DNA from: an uncultured Clostridia bacterium | Lineage (GTDB): Bacteria; Bacillota; Clostridia; Oscillospirales; Acutalibacteraceae | Length of the DNA stretch: 64,000 nucleotides | NCBI GenBank assembly: GCA_947581635.1 | Contig: CANPVE010000010.1 | Coordinates: 1-64,000, forward strand | Direction: 5' to 3' | Part shown: positions 26,551 to 36,818 of the stretch, one piece after another | Numbering within the stretch: position 1 is the stretch's first letter | Layout: each line of letters opens with the position of its first letter | Notes under the pieces: model-generated | The model's database searches: none | What the model saw: only the letters and a program-made list of their open reading frames with translations | What the model was told of the DNA's origin: nothing | Made by a program: the position numbers and the translations under genes

Positions 26551-27183
26551 TCAGTCTTCGAGAGCGCAGAATGTGAGATAGGTTGTCTGTTCAACAGAAT
26601 CCTGCCCCTCAACCACGCGGAGCTTGCCTTTATTTTTATAATACTCCTTGAGGGGTTCGGTCTGCTCGTGGTAGACCTTGAGTCTGTCTGCAACCGTATC
26701 GGGATGGTCATCCTTGCGCTGGATCAGGGTGCCGCCGCACTTGTCGCATACTCCGTCCACAGCGGGCTTTTTGAACTCAATGTGATAGGAGCTGCCGCAG
26801 GCTTCGCAGACACGGCGACCGGACAATCTGGAGGCAATCACTTCATCGGCGACATTAATGTCAAGCACCCTGTCGATGGAGATGCCCATGCTGTCCAGTG
26901 CCTCGGCCTGAGCTATCGTTCTCGGGAAACCGTCGAGAATGAAACCGTTTGCACAGTCGTCTTTGGCTATGCGATCCTTGATGATGTCGATGACAACCTC
27001 ATCAGGAACCAACCTGCCGCTCTCGATGAATTCCTTCGCCTTGAGACCGACCTCAGAGCCGCTTTTCAGCGCTTCTCTAATTATGTTGCCCGTAGAAATC
27101 TGCGGGATATTGAGGGCCTCGGAGATCTTTTCTGCCTGAGTGCCCTTGCCGGCGCCGGGCGCGCCCAAAAGTATAATCTTCAT
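26551..27183 (-). CDS. adk: Adenylate kinase
   Basis: This enzyme interconverts 2 ADP and ATP plus AMP. The protein of 210 residues has the P-loop GAPGAGKGTQ near the start, the AMP-binding region, and FILDGFPRT. The LID domain carries CEAC and CDKC pairs, a four-cysteine zinc site typical of Gram-positive enzymes. It lies between secY and map, as in most Firmicutes. Confidence 0.98.
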   Translation of the reverse strand: MKIILLGAPGAGKGTQAEKISEALNIPQISTGNIIREALKSGSEVGLKAKEFIESGRLVPDEVVIDIIKDRIAKDDCANGFILDGFPRTIAQAEALDSMGISIDRVLDINVADEVIASRLSGRRVCEACGSSYHIEFKKPAVDGVCDKCGGTLIQRKDDHPDTVADRLKVYHEQTEPLKEYYKNKGKLRVVEGQDSVEQTTYLTFCALED

Positions 27184-27249
27184 GGATAAATCCTCCCTTT
27201 GTCTGAGACAGCCGCAATTTAAAACGGGCGGTCTGTTAGCTGTGGTTTA

Positions 27250-28569
27250 TTACTCAAGAAATCCCTTGTAATGGCGCATAAGCATCTGGCTCTCTATCTG
27301 GGAAACCGTTTCAAGCGCGACGCCCACCAAGATGAGCACCGAAGTGCCGCCGAAGCTGATGCTGATACCCGAGACACTGCTAATTATAATCGGCACGACA
27401 GCAATGACGCTCAGGAAGAGTGCGCCCAGCAGGGTAATACGGGAAATGATTTTGCTGAGATAGGCAATGGTGTTCTTGCCGGGACGGATACCCGGGATAG
27501 CACCGTTGTTTTTGTGAAGATTATTAGCTATTTCCACTGGATTATACTGAATCGTCACGTAGAAGTAAGAGAAAGCAATAATCAGCAGGAAATAGATCAG
27601 AGCATAGAAGAGCGAATTGGTGTCGAATATGCTCCAGAACTTATACCAGAAGGTATTGTAGGTCTGACCCTTGTACGCAAGCCATTTGACCGTGGCGGGA
27701 ATAGAGATGATAGAGGAGGCAAAGATTATAGGCATAACGCCCGACATATTCACCTTCACGGGAATATAGGACTTCTGACCGCCTACCATCTTTCTGCCCT
27801 GCACGCGCTTTGCGTACTGCACGGGAACCCTGCGCTCGGAGTTTTGCATGAACACTATGAACCACACGATAGCGAGGAAAGCTATGCACACCGCAGGAAT
27901 TACAAAGTAATACTGCGTGCTTCCAGCCTGTGCCAGCGACCACCAGTTGATGAAGGTGGTGAGCACTCTGGGACCGCTCGCAACGATACCGGTAAAGAGA
28001 AGTATCGAGATACCGTTGCCTATGCCCTTTTTGTTTATCTGCTCGCCCAGCCACATAACCAGAGCCGTACCCGCACAGAAGCAGGTGACTACAAACACCG
28101 AAACATACAGATTCTGGAAATCAGAGTCATAAGTTCTGACTACATTGTAGCTCTTGAGCATGATATAATACATTGTTCCTTGGAATATGCCAAGACCTAT
28201 TGTGGTGATGCGGGTAATATTGTTAAGCTTCTTGCGGCCCTCGCTGCCCTCCTTGGCAAGTCTCTCCAAAGGTGGGATTGCCACGGTGAGAAGCTGAATG
28301 ATGATCTGAGCCGTGATGTAGGGACCGATACCCATTGCAAATATCGTGGCGTTCTCGAACGCGCGTCCCGACAGAATGTTCAGATAGCTGAGCAAATTGC
28401 CCGTATCGCCGCCCGTGAGGCCACCCATCATAGACTTGAGGGCCTCCGCGTCGACAAAGGGTACGGGAATCGCCGTGCCCACACGGAAAATGAATACAAT
28501 CAGTATTGTGTAGAGGAGCTTTTTGCGCAGGTCCGGGATAGTAAAAGCATTTCTGAGAGTCTGAATCAC
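27250..28569 (-). CDS. secY: Protein translocase subunit SecY
   Basis: SecY is the membrane channel for Sec-dependent export and membrane insertion. The protein has 439 residues and ten predicted helices, opening MIQTLRNAFTIPDLRKKLLY, with the plug-region and cytosolic loop features QLLTVAIPPLERL and RRVPVQYAKR. It starts only 2 bases after rplO, so it is translationally coupled to the ribosomal genes. Confidence 0.98.
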   Translation of the reverse strand: MIQTLRNAFTIPDLRKKLLYTILIVFIFRVGTAIPVPFVDAEALKSMMGGLTGGDTGNLLSYLNILSGRAFENATIFAMGIGPYITAQIIIQLLTVAIPPLERLAKEGSEGRKKLNNITRITTIGLGIFQGTMYYIMLKSYNVVRTYDSDFQNLYVSVFVVTCFCAGTALVMWLGEQINKKGIGNGISILLFTGIVASGPRVLTTFINWWSLAQAGSTQYYFVIPAVCIAFLAIVWFIVFMQNSERRVPVQYAKRVQGRKMVGGQKSYIPVKVNMSGVMPIIFASSIISIPATVKWLAYKGQTYNTFWYKFWSIFDTNSLFYALIYFLLIIAFSYFYVTIQYNPVEIANNLHKNNGAIPGIRPGKNTIAYLSKIISRITLLGALFLSVIAVVPIIISSVSGISISFGGTSVLILVGVALETVSQIESQMLMRHYKGFLE

Positions 28570-28571
28570 TT

Positions 28572-29012
28572 TTACATCACCTCGGCCTTTCCTCCTGCGG
28601 CCTCGATTTTCTCGGCTGCCGATTTGGAAAAGGCTGCTGCCTTGACTGTGAGGCTCTTTGTGAGCTGACCGTTGCCGAGAATCTTAACGCCGTTAAGCTC
28701 ATCTTTTATGATACCCATTTCAATGAGAGCGATCGCGTCAACAGTGGCGCCATCTTCAAACGCGTTGAGCCTGTCAATGTTGACCTCTGCATACTCTTCG
28801 GCAAAGATGTTATTGAAGCCTCTCTTGGGGATTCTTCTCTGGAGAGTCATCTGACCGCCTTCAAATCCGGGGCGCATACCGCGGCCGGCTCTTGCCTTCT
28901 GACCCTTGTGACCCTTGCCGGCAGTCTTGCCGTTGCCGGAGCCGTGACCTCTGCCTATGCGCTTTACGTCGCGCACGGAACCCTCGGCGGGAGAAAGATT
29001 GCTTAATTTCAT
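28572..29012 (-). CDS. rplO: 50S ribosomal protein L15
   Basis: L15 is a late-assembly protein of the large subunit. The protein of 146 residues opens [20 protein letters not shown], followed by the Gly/Lys/Arg-rich extension that threads into rRNA ([20 protein letters not shown]) and a globular C-terminal half. Confidence 0.98.
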   Translation of the reverse strand: MKLSNLSPAEGSVRDVKRIGRGHGSGNGKTAGKGHKGQKARAGRGMRPGFEGGQMTLQRRIPKRGFNNIFAEEYAEVNIDRLNAFEDGATVDAIALIEMGIIKDELNGVKILGNGQLTKSLTVKAAAFSKSAAEKIEAAGGKAEVM

Positions 29013-29032
29013 TGTCTTCGCACCTCCTTGCG

Positions 29033-29209
29033 TTATGCTTCAGTTACCTCGACGAGGTGGATAATTTTATTGATCTTGCCCTTTGTCTGGGCGTTGTCGG
29101 GCTGCACGGTGGTGTCGCCCGGCTTTTTGAGACCGAGGGAATTGGCTGTTGCAATCTGGTCCTTCTTGGAGCCGATGAGGCTCTTTGCAAGCGTAATTTT
29201 ATAAGCCAT
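29033..29209 (-). CDS. rpmD: 50S ribosomal protein L30
   Basis: L30 is a small protein at the base of the large subunit. The frame gives 58 residues, beginning [20 protein letters not shown] and ending LVEVTEA, a normal bacterial length. It lies in the expected place between rpsE (16 bases upstream) and rplO (20 bases downstream). Confidence 0.96.
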   Translation of the reverse strand: MAYKITLAKSLIGSKKDQIATANSLGLKKPGDTTVQPDNAQTKGKINKIIHLVEVTEA

Positions 29210-29225
29210 GATGCGTAACCTCCGA

Positions 29226-29726
29226 TTAACCTACGATTTCTTTTACGGTCTTGCCTCTGACGGCCGCGACCTCATCCGCTGTGCGGAGACTTGCCAAACC
29301 CTGAACGGTTGCTCTGACGACATTGTAGGGGTTGTTGGAGCGCAGAGCCTTGGTTCTGATGTCCTTAACGCCAGCTACGTCGAGAACGGCACGCACGGGG
29401 CCGCCTGCAATAACGCCGGTACCGGGTGCTGCGGGCTTGAGCAGAACCTCGCCTGCGCCAAACTTACCGATAACTTCGTGAGGGATAGTAGAACCCTTGA
29501 GAGAAACCTTAATGAGGTTCTTCTTGGCGTTCTCAATGCCCTTGCGGATAGCGTCGGGAACCTCGCCCGCCTTGCCGATGCCGAAGCCGACGATGCCTTC
29601 GCCGTCGCCCACTACCACGAGAGCCGCGAATTTCATGATACGACCGCCCTTAACAGTCTTGGAAACACGGTTGATAGCTACAACCGTCTCCTTGAGCTCC
29701 ATTTTGGATGCGTCAATTCTTGCCAA
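29226..29726 (-). CDS. rpsE: 30S ribosomal protein S5
   Basis: S5 acts in decoding accuracy and mRNA unwinding; the spectinomycin-site loop lies in this protein. The 166 residues include the N-terminal double-stranded RNA-binding fold with [20 protein letters not shown] and the C-terminal S5 domain with [18 protein letters not shown]. Confidence 0.98.
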   Translation of the reverse strand: MARIDASKMELKETVVAINRVSKTVKGGRIMKFAALVVVGDGEGIVGFGIGKAGEVPDAIRKGIENAKKNLIKVSLKGSTIPHEVIGKFGAGEVLLKPAAPGTGVIAGGPVRAVLDVAGVKDIRTKALRSNNPYNVVRATVQGLASLRTADEVAAVRGKTVKEIVG

Positions 29727-29743
29727 AGTAGTTCCTCCTCCTT

Positions 29744-30103
29744 TTAGAACTTGAGTCCACCCTCACGGGCGCCTTCGGCCAGTTCCTGAACACGGCCGTG
29801 ATAAATGTATCCGCCTCTGTCGAAAACGACCTCTTCGATTCCCTTTTCGAGAGCGATCTTTGCGATCTTTTCGCCAACCTTGCGGGCAGCTTCCTTGTTG
29901 CCGCCGTTGCCCTCGAAATCCTTGTCGAGAGTGGAGGCCGATGCGAGCGTTACGCCCTTTGTATCATCAATGATCTGAGCATAGATGTTTGCAGAGGAGC
30001 GAAATACATTGAGACGGGGGCATTCAGCTGTACCCGAGACTTTGCCGCGAACTCTCTTGTGGCGGCGGATTCTTGCTTTGTTGGTATCAACTTTTTTAAC
30101 CAT
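29744..30103 (-). CDS. rplR: 50S ribosomal protein L18
   Basis: L18 binds 5S rRNA with L5 and helps place it in the central protuberance. The protein of 119 residues has a basic N-terminus ([17 protein letters not shown]), a conserved [19 protein letters not shown] strand region, and ends with GGLKF. Confidence 0.98.
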   Translation of the reverse strand: MVKKVDTNKARIRRHKRVRGKVSGTAECPRLNVFRSSANIYAQIIDDTKGVTLASASTLDKDFEGNGGNKEAARKVGEKIAKIALEKGIEEVVFDRGGYIYHGRVQELAEGAREGGLKF

Positions 30104-30122
30104 TTCAGACTCACTCCTTTAC

Positions 30123-30671
30123 TTACTTCTTCTTGCCTTTACCGGTCTTGCCTTCCTTCTTGCGGACGTACTCACCGGTGTATCTTATACCCTTGCCCTT
30201 GTAAGGCTCAGGCGGACGCTTTTCTCTTACTTCGGCGGCAAACTGACCAACCTGCTGCTTGTCGGGACCGGAAATCACAATCTTGTTTGCCGTGGGGCAG
30301 TCAATCTTGATACCGGGTACTTCAGGCATGATGACCTTATGCGAATAACCGAGGTTCATAACGAGGTTCTTGCCTTCCTTCTGAACCCTGTAACCGACGC
30401 CTATAACATCAAGCTCCTTGGAAAATCCTTTGCTTACGCCCTCGACCATGTTGGAAACGAGCGTACGCGTAAGGCCATGGAGCGAACGGTTGAGTTGTTC
30501 ATCGTCGGGACGGCTCACGACGATCTCTCCGCCCTCGACCTTGATTGTCATATTGGGGTGGAAAGTCTGTGTAAGTGTGCCTTTTTCGCCCTTGACCGTA
30601 ACTGTGTGACCGTCGACCTTAACCTCTACGCCGGCCGGTATTGCGATAGGCTTTCTGCCAATTCGTGACAC
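30123..30671 (-). CDS. rplF: 50S ribosomal protein L6
   Basis: L6 lies near the factor-binding site of the large subunit. The protein of 182 residues starts (V/M)[17 protein letters not shown] at GTG 30671, set by AAGGAGG upstream; an earlier in-frame ATG would put that site inside the gene. It holds two L6-type domains and the [16 protein letters not shown] motif. Confidence 0.97.
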   Translation of the reverse strand: MSRIGRKPIAIPAGVEVKVDGHTVTVKGEKGTLTQTFHPNMTIKVEGGEIVVSRPDDEQLNRSLHGLTRTLVSNMVEGVSKGFSKELDVIGVGYRVQKEGKNLVMNLGYSHKVIMPEVPGIKIDCPTANKIVISGPDKQQVGQFAAEVREKRPPEPYKGKGIRYTGEYVRKKEGKTGKGKKK

Positions 30672-30685
30672 TGCTGGCCACCTCC

Positions 30686-31090
30686 TTACCAAATGTATGC
30701 GAGGACCTCGCCGCCGACGTTCTCAACTCTGGCCTTCTTGTCTGTCATGACACCCTTTGATGTAGACAGAATCGCGACGCCGAGACCCTTGAGAACTCTG
30801 GGCATATCCTCTACGCTTGTATATACTCTGAGACCGGGCTTGGAAACTCTCTTGAGGCCGGTGATTGCGGGCGTCTTGCCTGCGCCGTACTTGAGAACGA
30901 TTCTGATTATGCCCTGTGTGTTGCTCTTGTCTTCGATGACAGTGTAGCTCTTTACGTATCCCTCGTCAACGAGAATCTGAACGATTGCTTTCTTCATGTT
31001 GGAAGCGGGAACGTCCACTGTCTCATGCTTAGCTGTGCTAGCGTTGCGAATTCTTGTGAGCAGGTCTGCGATTGTATCAGTAATCTGCAT
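30686..31090 (-). CDS. rpsH: 30S ribosomal protein S8
   Basis: S8 is a primary 16S rRNA binder and in many bacteria represses the spc operon. The protein of 134 residues opens [18 protein letters not shown] and ends with the rRNA-contact segment [13 protein letters not shown] and GGEVLAYIW. Confidence 0.98.
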   Translation of the reverse strand: MQITDTIADLLTRIRNASTAKHETVDVPASNMKKAIVQILVDEGYVKSYTVIEDKSNTQGIIRIVLKYGAGKTPAITGLKRVSKPGLRVYTSVEDMPRVLKGLGVAILSTSKGVMTDKKARVENVGGEVLAYIW

Positions 31091-31112
31091 TTATTTTACC
31101 TCCAATCCGGCA

Positions 31113-31298
31113 TTACCAGCTTGCCTTTTTAACGCCGGGAATCTGACCCTTGTGAGCAAGCTCTCTGAAGCAGATACGGCAAACGCCGTACTTGCGGAGA
31201 TAGGCATGTGGTCTTCCGCAAATTTTGCAGCGGTTGTACGCTCTTGTGGAGAACTTCGCAGGTCTCTGCTGCTTAACCTTCATTGCTGTCTTTGCCAC
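31113..31298 (-). CDS. rpsN: 30S ribosomal protein S14, zinc type
   Basis: S14 is a small head protein of the 30S subunit. At 61 residues this is the short zinc-binding type, with CxxC pairs in [10 protein letters not shown] and VCRICFREL and the IPGVKKASW end. No second, zinc-free rpsN occurs in the window. Confidence 0.98.
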   Translation of the reverse strand: MAKTAMKVKQQRPAKFSTRAYNRCKICGRPHAYLRKYGVCRICFRELAHKGQIPGVKKASW

Positions 31299-31310
31299 AA
31301 TAATACCTCC

Positions 31311-31850
31311 TTATTTCGCGAAAGGAGCGCCCATCAGCTTGAGCAGCTCTCTTCCTTCTTCGTCTGTCGTCGCTGTGGTAACGAAGCAGATGTCCATACC
31401 TCTCACCTTATCGATCTTGTCGAACTCGATCTCGGGGAAGATAAGCTGCTCCTTAAGGCCCATGTTGTAGTTGCCTCTGCCGTCAAAAGCGTTGGCGTTG
31501 ATGCCTCTGAAGTCTCTTACTCGGGGCAGAGCCACGTTGAAGAGCCTGTCGAGGAACTCATACATTCTCTCGCCCCTGAGAGTGACCTTTACGCCTATCG
31601 GCACGCCCTCTCTGAGCTTGAAGTTAGCAACCGACTTTCTGGCGTGGCAGATTGTGGGGTGCTGACCCGTGATGGTCTCGATATCCTTGACTATAGCGTC
31701 GACAACCTTTGAGTTGTCCTTGGCTTCGCCGCAGCCGACGTTGATAACTATTTTGTCGAGCTTGGGAATCTGCATTACGCTCTTGTATCCAAACTTTTCC
31801 ATAAGAGCCGGAGCGACTTCGCTCTTGTAGAAATCCTTCATTCTAGCCAT
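31311..31850 (-). CDS. rplE: 50S ribosomal protein L5
   Basis: L5 binds 5S rRNA and contacts the P-site tRNA. The protein of 179 residues has the conserved [18 protein letters not shown] strand, [20 protein letters not shown], and ends [11 protein letters not shown]. Confidence 0.98.
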   Translation of the reverse strand: MARMKDFYKSEVAPALMEKFGYKSVMQIPKLDKIVINVGCGEAKDNSKVVDAIVKDIETITGQHPTICHARKSVANFKLREGVPIGVKVTLRGERMYEFLDRLFNVALPRVRDFRGINANAFDGRGNYNMGLKEQLIFPEIEFDKIDKVRGMDICFVTTATTDEEGRELLKLMGAPFAK

Positions 31851-31869
31851 GATTTACTTACCTCCTTGC

Positions 31870-32199
31870 TTACAGCGTCTTGCCGCACTTGCCGCACACG
31901 CGAACCTTGCGGGTTTTGTCGCCGTCCTTAACGAACTTGTGAGCGACGCGCACAGGCTTTTTGCAGCTTGAGCAGTAAATCTGAACCTTGGAAGCATACA
32001 TCGGAGCCTCGGCCTCTATAATACCGCCCTTCTCGCCCATTTTGCGGGGCTTGACGTGCTTTTTGACCTTGTTGAGACCCTCTACAATGATCTTGCCTTC
32101 CTTCGGGCTGACTTCCAGCACCTTGCCGATCTCGCCCTTGTCGTCACCGCTGATTACCATAACGGTGTCGCCTTCTCTGACATGAAGCTTGTTTGCCAT
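31870..32199 (-). CDS. rplX: 50S ribosomal protein L24 with C-terminal zinc ribbon
   Basis: L24 is an early assembly protein of the large subunit. The KOW-type N-terminal part is MANKLHVREGDTVMVISGDD. The C-terminus adds a four-cysteine module, YCSSCKKPVRVA followed by VCGKCGKTL, which looks like a zinc ribbon; simple bacterial L24 proteins lack these four cysteines. Total length is 109 residues. Zinc binding is inferred from the cysteine spacing. Confidence 0.96.
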   Translation of the reverse strand: MANKLHVREGDTVMVISGDDKGEIGKVLEVSPKEGKIIVEGLNKVKKHVKPRKMGEKGGIIEAEAPMYASKVQIYCSSCKKPVRVAHKFVKDGDKTRKVRVCGKCGKTL

Positions 32200-32213
32200 A
32201 TTGTCAACCCTCC

Positions 32214-32582
32214 TTACAGTACTTCGGGAGCGAGGCTGAGAATCTTGAGGTACTCGTGGTCACGAAGCTCTCTGGCTATAGGCCCAAAGATACGGGTTCC
32301 TCTGGGATTCTTGTCGTCCCTGATAATAACTGCTGCGTTCTCGTCGAAGCGGATGTATGTGCCGTCTGCGCGACGAACACCGCTGACCGAGCGGACGATA
32401 ACCGCTTTGACGACATCGCCCTTCTTTACAACGCCGCCGGGTGCTGCTTTTTTGACAGAGCACACGATTACGTCGCCTATATTACCGAATTTTCTGCCGG
32501 TACCGCCAAGCACGCGGATGCACATAAGTTCCTTTGCACCCGTATTGTCGGCTACCTTCAGAAGAGTTTGCTGCTGTATCAC
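32214..32582 (-). CDS. rplN: 50S ribosomal protein L14
   Basis: L14 forms a bridge to the small subunit. The protein has the family-standard length of 122 residues, opening [20 protein letters not shown], with the [20 protein letters not shown] and [14 protein letters not shown] segments. Confidence 0.98.
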   Translation of the reverse strand: MIQQQTLLKVADNTGAKELMCIRVLGGTGRKFGNIGDVIVCSVKKAAPGGVVKKGDVVKAVIVRSVSGVRRADGTYIRFDENAAVIIRDDKNPRGTRIFGPIARELRDHEYLKILSLAPEVL

Positions 32583-32612
32583 AGTGCTTTTCCTCCTTTG
32601 ATAAGGCTGAAA

Positions 32613-32876
32613 TTACTTCGCCTTTTCGATGATTTCAACCAGTCTCCATCTCTTGTCCTTAGAGAGAGGACGGGTCTCCATAATGCGAACACGATCGCCG
32701 ACACCGCACTCATTCTGCTCGTCGTGAGCTTTAAACTTAACGGTGCGCTTGACTATCTTTTTGTAAAGCGGGTGGGGAACGGAGTCCTCAACTGCTACCA
32801 CGATGGTCTTATCCATCTTGTCGCTGACTACCTTGCCCACTCTGGTTTTTCTAAGATTTCTCTCGCTCACAGTCAT
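32613..32876 (-). CDS. rpsQ: 30S ribosomal protein S17
   Basis: S17 is a primary 16S rRNA binder with an OB fold. The protein of 87 residues has [30 protein letters not shown] and [20 protein letters not shown]. Confidence 0.98.
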   Translation of the reverse strand: MTVSERNLRKTRVGKVVSDKMDKTIVVAVEDSVPHPLYKKIVKRTVKFKAHDEQNECGVGDRVRIMETRPLSKDKRWRLVEIIEKAK

Positions 32877-32889
32877 TTCCTCCCTTTCC

Positions 32890-33093
32890 TTATGCGTTCT
32901 CTGCGCTCAATTCGATTTCGCGCAGCACGGTCTTGATTCTTGCGATATCCTTCTTTACGACCTTGAGGCGCATGGGATCTTCAAGCTGATTGACTGCGTG
33001 CTGGAAACGCAGGTTGAAAAGCTCATCCTTAAGCTCGGCGAGCTTTTTATTCAGATCTGCTACGGACATATCTCTTACTTCAGAAATCTTCAT
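32890..33093 (-). CDS. rpmC: 50S ribosomal protein L29
   Basis: L29 lies at the tunnel exit, near the docking sites of trigger factor and SRP. The protein of 67 residues is a helical hairpin with [20 protein letters not shown]. Its start codon shares one base with the rplP stop (TAATG), so the two are translationally coupled. Confidence 0.98.
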   Translation of the reverse strand: MKISEVRDMSVADLNKKLAELKDELFNLRFQHAVNQLEDPMRLKVVKKDIARIKTVLREIELSAENA

Positions 33094-33515
33094 TACTGCT
33101 CACCGCCTTCTTCCTTCTTGACAAACTTGCAGCGCACGGGAAGCTTGTTTGCGGCAAGGCGGAGAGCCTCGCGGGCAACGTCTTCGGTTACGCCTGCTAT
33201 TTCAAACATTACTCTGCCCGGCTTAACCACAGCCACCCAGTACTCGGGCGAACCTTTACCGGAACCCATTCGGGTCTCAGCGGGCTTCTCTGTGATGGGC
33301 TTGTCGGGGAATATCTTGATCCAGACCTGACCGCCTCTCTTGATGTATCTGGTCATAGCGATACGGGCGGCCTCTATCTGGTTTGATGTGATCCATGCCG
33401 GTTCGAGAGACATAAGTCCGTACTCGCCGTGGGAAACAAAATTGCCTCTGTCCGCCTTGCCCTTGAGACGACCTCTTTGGACTCTGCGGTATTTAACTCT
33501 CTTAGGAAGCAGCAT
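33093..33515 (-). CDS. rplP: 50S ribosomal protein L16
   Basis: L16 contacts the A-site tRNA elbow and 5S/23S rRNA. The protein of 140 residues opens [20 protein letters not shown] and keeps the [17 protein letters not shown] segment. It overlaps both rpsC and rpmC by a single base. Confidence 0.98.
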   Translation of the reverse strand: MLLPKRVKYRRVQRGRLKGKADRGNFVSHGEYGLMSLEPAWITSNQIEAARIAMTRYIKRGGQVWIKIFPDKPITEKPAETRMGSGKGSPEYWVAVVKPGRVMFEIAGVTEDVAREALRLAANKLPVRCKFVKKEEGGEQ

Positions 33516-34267
33516 TATTTATTTCCTCCTTCCCTGCGGGCAGGTCTCCTGTCGCCGTCATTTCTTCTTCTTCTTCTGTCTCTGTCGCCGAACTTCTTCT
33601 GCTGGGGCAGTTCGGGGCGCTTGTATGTGCCGTCCTTGTCCTTGAGGACCTCGCCGTTGTAAATCCACACCTTGACGCCCACGATACCGTAGGTTGTGTG
33701 AGCCTCGGCAAAACCGTAGTCGATGTCGGCGCGAATGGTCTGGAGAGGCGTTGTGCCTTCCTTGTACATCTCGGTTCTCGCGATTTCGGCGCCGCCCACA
33801 CGGCCGGAGAGCATGACCTTGATGCCCTTGACGCCCGCGCTCATGGCTCTGCTGATGCTCATTTTCATCGCGCGGCGGAAGCTCACGCGCTTTTCAAGCT
33901 GCTGAGCGATGCTCTCTGCAACGAGAGTTGCGTCCGCGTCGGGAACCTTTACCTCAACGATATTGATGGATACGGGCTTGCCGATCTTCTTCTCGCACTG
34001 AAGGCGAAGCTTTTCGATTTCCGCGCCCTTCTGACCGATAACGATACCGGGCTTTGCGCAGAAGATGTGAATGCGAACCTTACCGGATACGCGTTCTATT
34101 TCAATCTTGGGAACTCCTGCCGATTTAAGCTGCTCCTTGAGCATCTTGCGGAGGTTGTAGTCCTCGACGAGCGTGTCGCCAAAGTCTTTCTTGCCTGCAT
34201 ACCAGCGAGAATCCCAATCCTTAATCACGCCTACTCTGAGGCCGTGAGGATGAATTTTCTGACCCAT
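33515..34267 (-). CDS. rpsC: 30S ribosomal protein S3
   Basis: S3 forms part of the mRNA entry channel. The protein of 250 residues opens [20 protein letters not shown], has a KH type II domain ([14 protein letters not shown]) and the C-terminal S3 domain, and then a strongly basic tail of about 30 residues ([20 protein letters not shown]), longer than in many bacteria. Confidence 0.98.
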   Translation of the reverse strand: MGQKIHPHGLRVGVIKDWDSRWYAGKKDFGDTLVEDYNLRKMLKEQLKSAGVPKIEIERVSGKVRIHIFCAKPGIVIGQKGAEIEKLRLQCEKKIGKPVSINIVEVKVPDADATLVAESIAQQLEKRVSFRRAMKMSISRAMSAGVKGIKVMLSGRVGGAEIARTEMYKEGTTPLQTIRADIDYGFAEAHTTYGIVGVKVWIYNGEVLKDKDGTYKRPELPQQKKFGDRDRRRRRNDGDRRPARREGGNK

Positions 34268-34286
34268 ATTGTGCTTACCTCCCCGA

Positions 34287-34625
34287 TCAGTCTTCCAGTT
34301 CCTTTACCACGAGGGTAACGTGTGATGTCTTCTTGTCTATGCGGTATGCCCTGCCCTGTGCTCTGGGGCGCATACGCTTGAGGATGGGTCCGGAAGTTGC
34401 GAAGCACTCCGAAACATAAAGCTTATCCTCGTCCATGTCAAAGTTGTTTGTCGCGTTTGCCACGGCTGACTTGAGAAGCTTCTCAAGGTATTCACAAGCA
34501 GCCTTGGGCGTATTCTTCAGAATAGCCTCAGCTTCCTTAACCGGCTTATTTCTGATAAGGTCAAGCACTATCTGAACCTTTGTGGGAGAAATGCGAGCGT
34601 ATCTAAGCTCTGCTCTTGCCTCCAT
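34287..34625 (-). CDS. rplV: 50S ribosomal protein L22
   Basis: L22 lines the peptide exit tunnel; its beta-hairpin tip is a known macrolide-resistance site. The protein of 112 residues has [20 protein letters not shown] and the hairpin region [20 protein letters not shown]. Confidence 0.98.
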   Translation of the reverse strand: MEARAELRYARISPTKVQIVLDLIRNKPVKEAEAILKNTPKAACEYLEKLLKSAVANATNNFDMDEDKLYVSECFATSGPILKRMRPRAQGRAYRIDKKTSHVTLVVKELED

Positions 34626-34649
34626 TTCACTACACTCCTTTCAGCTGCT

Positions 34650-34925
34650 TTACTTCTTTGTTGTCTTGCTTCCGGCATGACCCTTGAAAGTTCTGGTGGG
34701 AACAAACTCGCCGAGCTTGTGACCGACCATTTCCTCGGTGATGAAAACCGGAACATGGTTTCTGCCGTTGTGTACGGCAATCGTGTGTCCTACGAAATCA
34801 GGGAATATTGTAGAGGAACGGCTCCATGTCTTGAGCACGGTTTTCTCGTTCTTTTCGTTCATTTCCTGGATTCTTTTGAGCAGCACCGGCTGCACGAAAG
34901 GACCCTTTTTAACGCTTCTTCCCAT
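34650..34925 (-). CDS. rpsS: 30S ribosomal protein S19
   Basis: S19 sits in the 30S head next to S13. The protein of 91 residues opens [20 protein letters not shown] and has the conserved [20 protein letters not shown] and [12 protein letters not shown] segments. Confidence 0.98.
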   Translation of the reverse strand: MGRSVKKGPFVQPVLLKRIQEMNEKNEKTVLKTWSRSSTIFPDFVGHTIAVHNGRNHVPVFITEEMVGHKLGEFVPTRTFKGHAGSKTTKK

Positions 34926-34950
34926 TGTTAATCAGTCTCCTTTCAGGCGA

Positions 34951-35787
34951 TTACTTGCCGTTTCTGCGTCTTACGATCATCTTGTCGGAAGCCTTCTTGG
35001 CAGCTCTGGTCTTATAACCGAGAGCGGGCTTGCCCCAAGGTGTGCACGGACCGGGACGTCCTACAGGGCTCTTGCCCTCACCGCCGCCATGCGGGTGGTC
35101 GTTCGGGTTCATAACGGAACCTCTGACGGTGGGTCTCCAGCCCATCAGGCGCTTGCGGCCCGCCTTACCGACCTTCACGTTCTCATGATCGATATTGGAA
35201 ACCTGACCGACTGTAGCCATACATTCCACAGAGACGTTTCTCAACTCGCCCGAGGGCAGTCTGAGAAGTGCGTAGCCGTTTTCCTTAGCCATCAGCTGAG
35301 CCTGAATGCCTGCGGCTCTGGCGAGCTGTGCGCCTCTGCCGGGATAAAGCTCGATGTTGTGGATAAATGTACCGGTGGGGATAGATGAAAGCGGAAGCGC
35401 GTTGCCGGGCTTGATGTCGGCGTTTGCGCCGCTCACCACGGTGTCGCCCTTCTTGAGGCCGTGTGGAGCCGTGATGTACGACTTTGTACCGTCCTCGTAC
35501 TGAATGAGCGCGATAAACGCCGAGCGGTTGGGATCATATTCAACAGACTGCACCGTCGCGGGCATATCGGCCTTCTGGCGCTTGAAGTCGATGATTCTGT
35601 ACTTTCTGCGAAGTCCGCCGCCTCTGTGGCGAACCGTGATTCTGCCGTAGCTGTTGCGTCCGGAATTCTTCTTGAGCGGTGCGAGAAGGCTTCTCTCGGG
35701 AGTTGCCTTGTCGAGCTGCGAAGAATAATCGGTGACGGACATATTACGGCGGCCGTTTGTAGTCGGCTTGTATGTCTTAATAGCCAA
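34951..35787 (-). CDS. rplB: 50S ribosomal protein L2
   Basis: L2 is needed for subunit joining and peptidyl-transferase function. The protein of 278 residues has [20 protein letters not shown] near the N-terminus and the C-terminal catalytic-centre stretch [20 protein letters not shown]. Confidence 0.98.
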   Translation of the reverse strand: MAIKTYKPTTNGRRNMSVTDYSSQLDKATPERSLLAPLKKNSGRNSYGRITVRHRGGGLRRKYRIIDFKRQKADMPATVQSVEYDPNRSAFIALIQYEDGTKSYITAPHGLKKGDTVVSGANADIKPGNALPLSSIPTGTFIHNIELYPGRGAQLARAAGIQAQLMAKENGYALLRLPSGELRNVSVECMATVGQVSNIDHENVKVGKAGRKRLMGWRPTVRGSVMNPNDHPHGGGEGKSPVGRPGPCTPWGKPALGYKTRAAKKASDKMIVRRRNGK

Positions 35788-35869
35788 TTTAATTCACTCT
35801 CCTCGTTATTCTCAGGCTTAGCGGAGGCGCCATCTGCCTCCATACATTACCTGCGTGCGTTTAAATCAA

Positions 35870-36178
35870 TCAGATGAGGCCCTCGAAGAACTCGATGGGC
35901 TTAGAATCGGGTGAAAGTGTTACGATGGCCTTCTTCCAGGCGGGCGTTGTGCCCTCATATCTGCCCTGGCGGCGATGACGTCCTCTGACGTGCATTGTGT
36001 TGACCTTTATAACCTTTACGCCGGGGAAGCAAGCCTCCACAGCCTTTGCGATTTCGATTTTGTTGACGTCCTTTGCAACTTCAAAGGTGTACTTTATGGA
36101 TTCGCCCTCAGCGACAGACATTCCTGCCATGGACTTCTCTGTGATGATCGGGCGAATGATAATATCCTTCGGATTCAT
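35870..36178 (-). CDS. rplW: 50S ribosomal protein L23
   Basis: L23 is the tunnel-exit docking protein for trigger factor and SRP. The protein of 102 residues opens MNPKDIIIRPIITEKSMAGM and has a VKVIKVNTMHVRGRHRRQGR segment. Its start overlaps the rplD stop by one base (TAATG). Confidence 0.98.
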   Translation of the reverse strand: MNPKDIIIRPIITEKSMAGMSVAEGESIKYTFEVAKDVNKIEIAKAVEACFPGVKVIKVNTMHVRGRHRRQGRYEGTTPAWKKAIVTLSPDSKPIEFFEGLI

Positions 36179-36801
36179 TAGCAGTAGACCTCCTCAATCT
36201 GCGCCACAGCGTCCTTGACAACGATGAACTTGTCTGCATTGACAATGTCGTAGACATTGAGAGTGTTGACAAGAGCCGTCTTTACGCCGGGGATATTCTT
36301 TGCGCTGGCGATAACCTTCTCGTTCTTCTCGGGCATAACCAGAAGAGCCTTGCGATCGGCGCCGAGTGCGTTCAGAAGCTTTACTACTTCCTTGGTCTTG
36401 TACTCGTCCATGGTAAAGGAATCCAGAACGATCATGTCATTTTCTGCAACCTTTGCGGAGAGAGCCGACTTCATGGCGAGTCTGCGGAGCTTCTTGTTGA
36501 GTGTGTAGCGATATGTTCTGGGCTTGGGGCCGAGAGCTATACCGCCGTGTCTCCACTGAGGCGAACGGGTGGAGCCTTGTCTTGCGTGACCCGTACCCTT
36601 CTGGCGCCAGGGCTTCTTGCCGCCGCCGGATACCTCGCCGCGTGTCAGGGTGCTCTGAGTGCCCTGACGCTGGTTTGCAAGATAGTTTACTACAACAGCG
36701 TGAACTGCTGTCTCATTGGGTTCTATACCGAACACAGCGTCCGAAAGTTCGATTGTGCCGACGTTTTCGTTTGCCGCGTTGACTATTGCGATGCTAGGCA
36801 T
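36178..36801 (-). CDS. rplD: 50S ribosomal protein L4
   Basis: L4 lines the exit tunnel, and in some bacteria it represses its own S10 operon. The protein of 207 residues contains the extended loop GGGKKPWRQKGTGHARQGST and RSPQWRHGGIALGPKPRTY. A regulatory role here is possible, given the structured leader upstream of rpsJ. Confidence 0.98.
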   Translation of the reverse strand: MPSIAIVNAANENVGTIELSDAVFGIEPNETAVHAVVVNYLANQRQGTQSTLTRGEVSGGGKKPWRQKGTGHARQGSTRSPQWRHGGIALGPKPRTYRYTLNKKLRRLAMKSALSAKVAENDMIVLDSFTMDEYKTKEVVKLLNALGADRKALLVMPEKNEKVIASAKNIPGVKTALVNTLNVYDIVNADKFIVVKDAVAQIEEVYC

Positions 36802-36818
36802 ATTGTATTCCTCCTCCC

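Noticed and set aside
27271..28668. 465-codon plus-strand frame opposite secY
   Set aside because: It is antisense to secY, rich in His/Arg/Asp from complementary codons, with no family resemblance.
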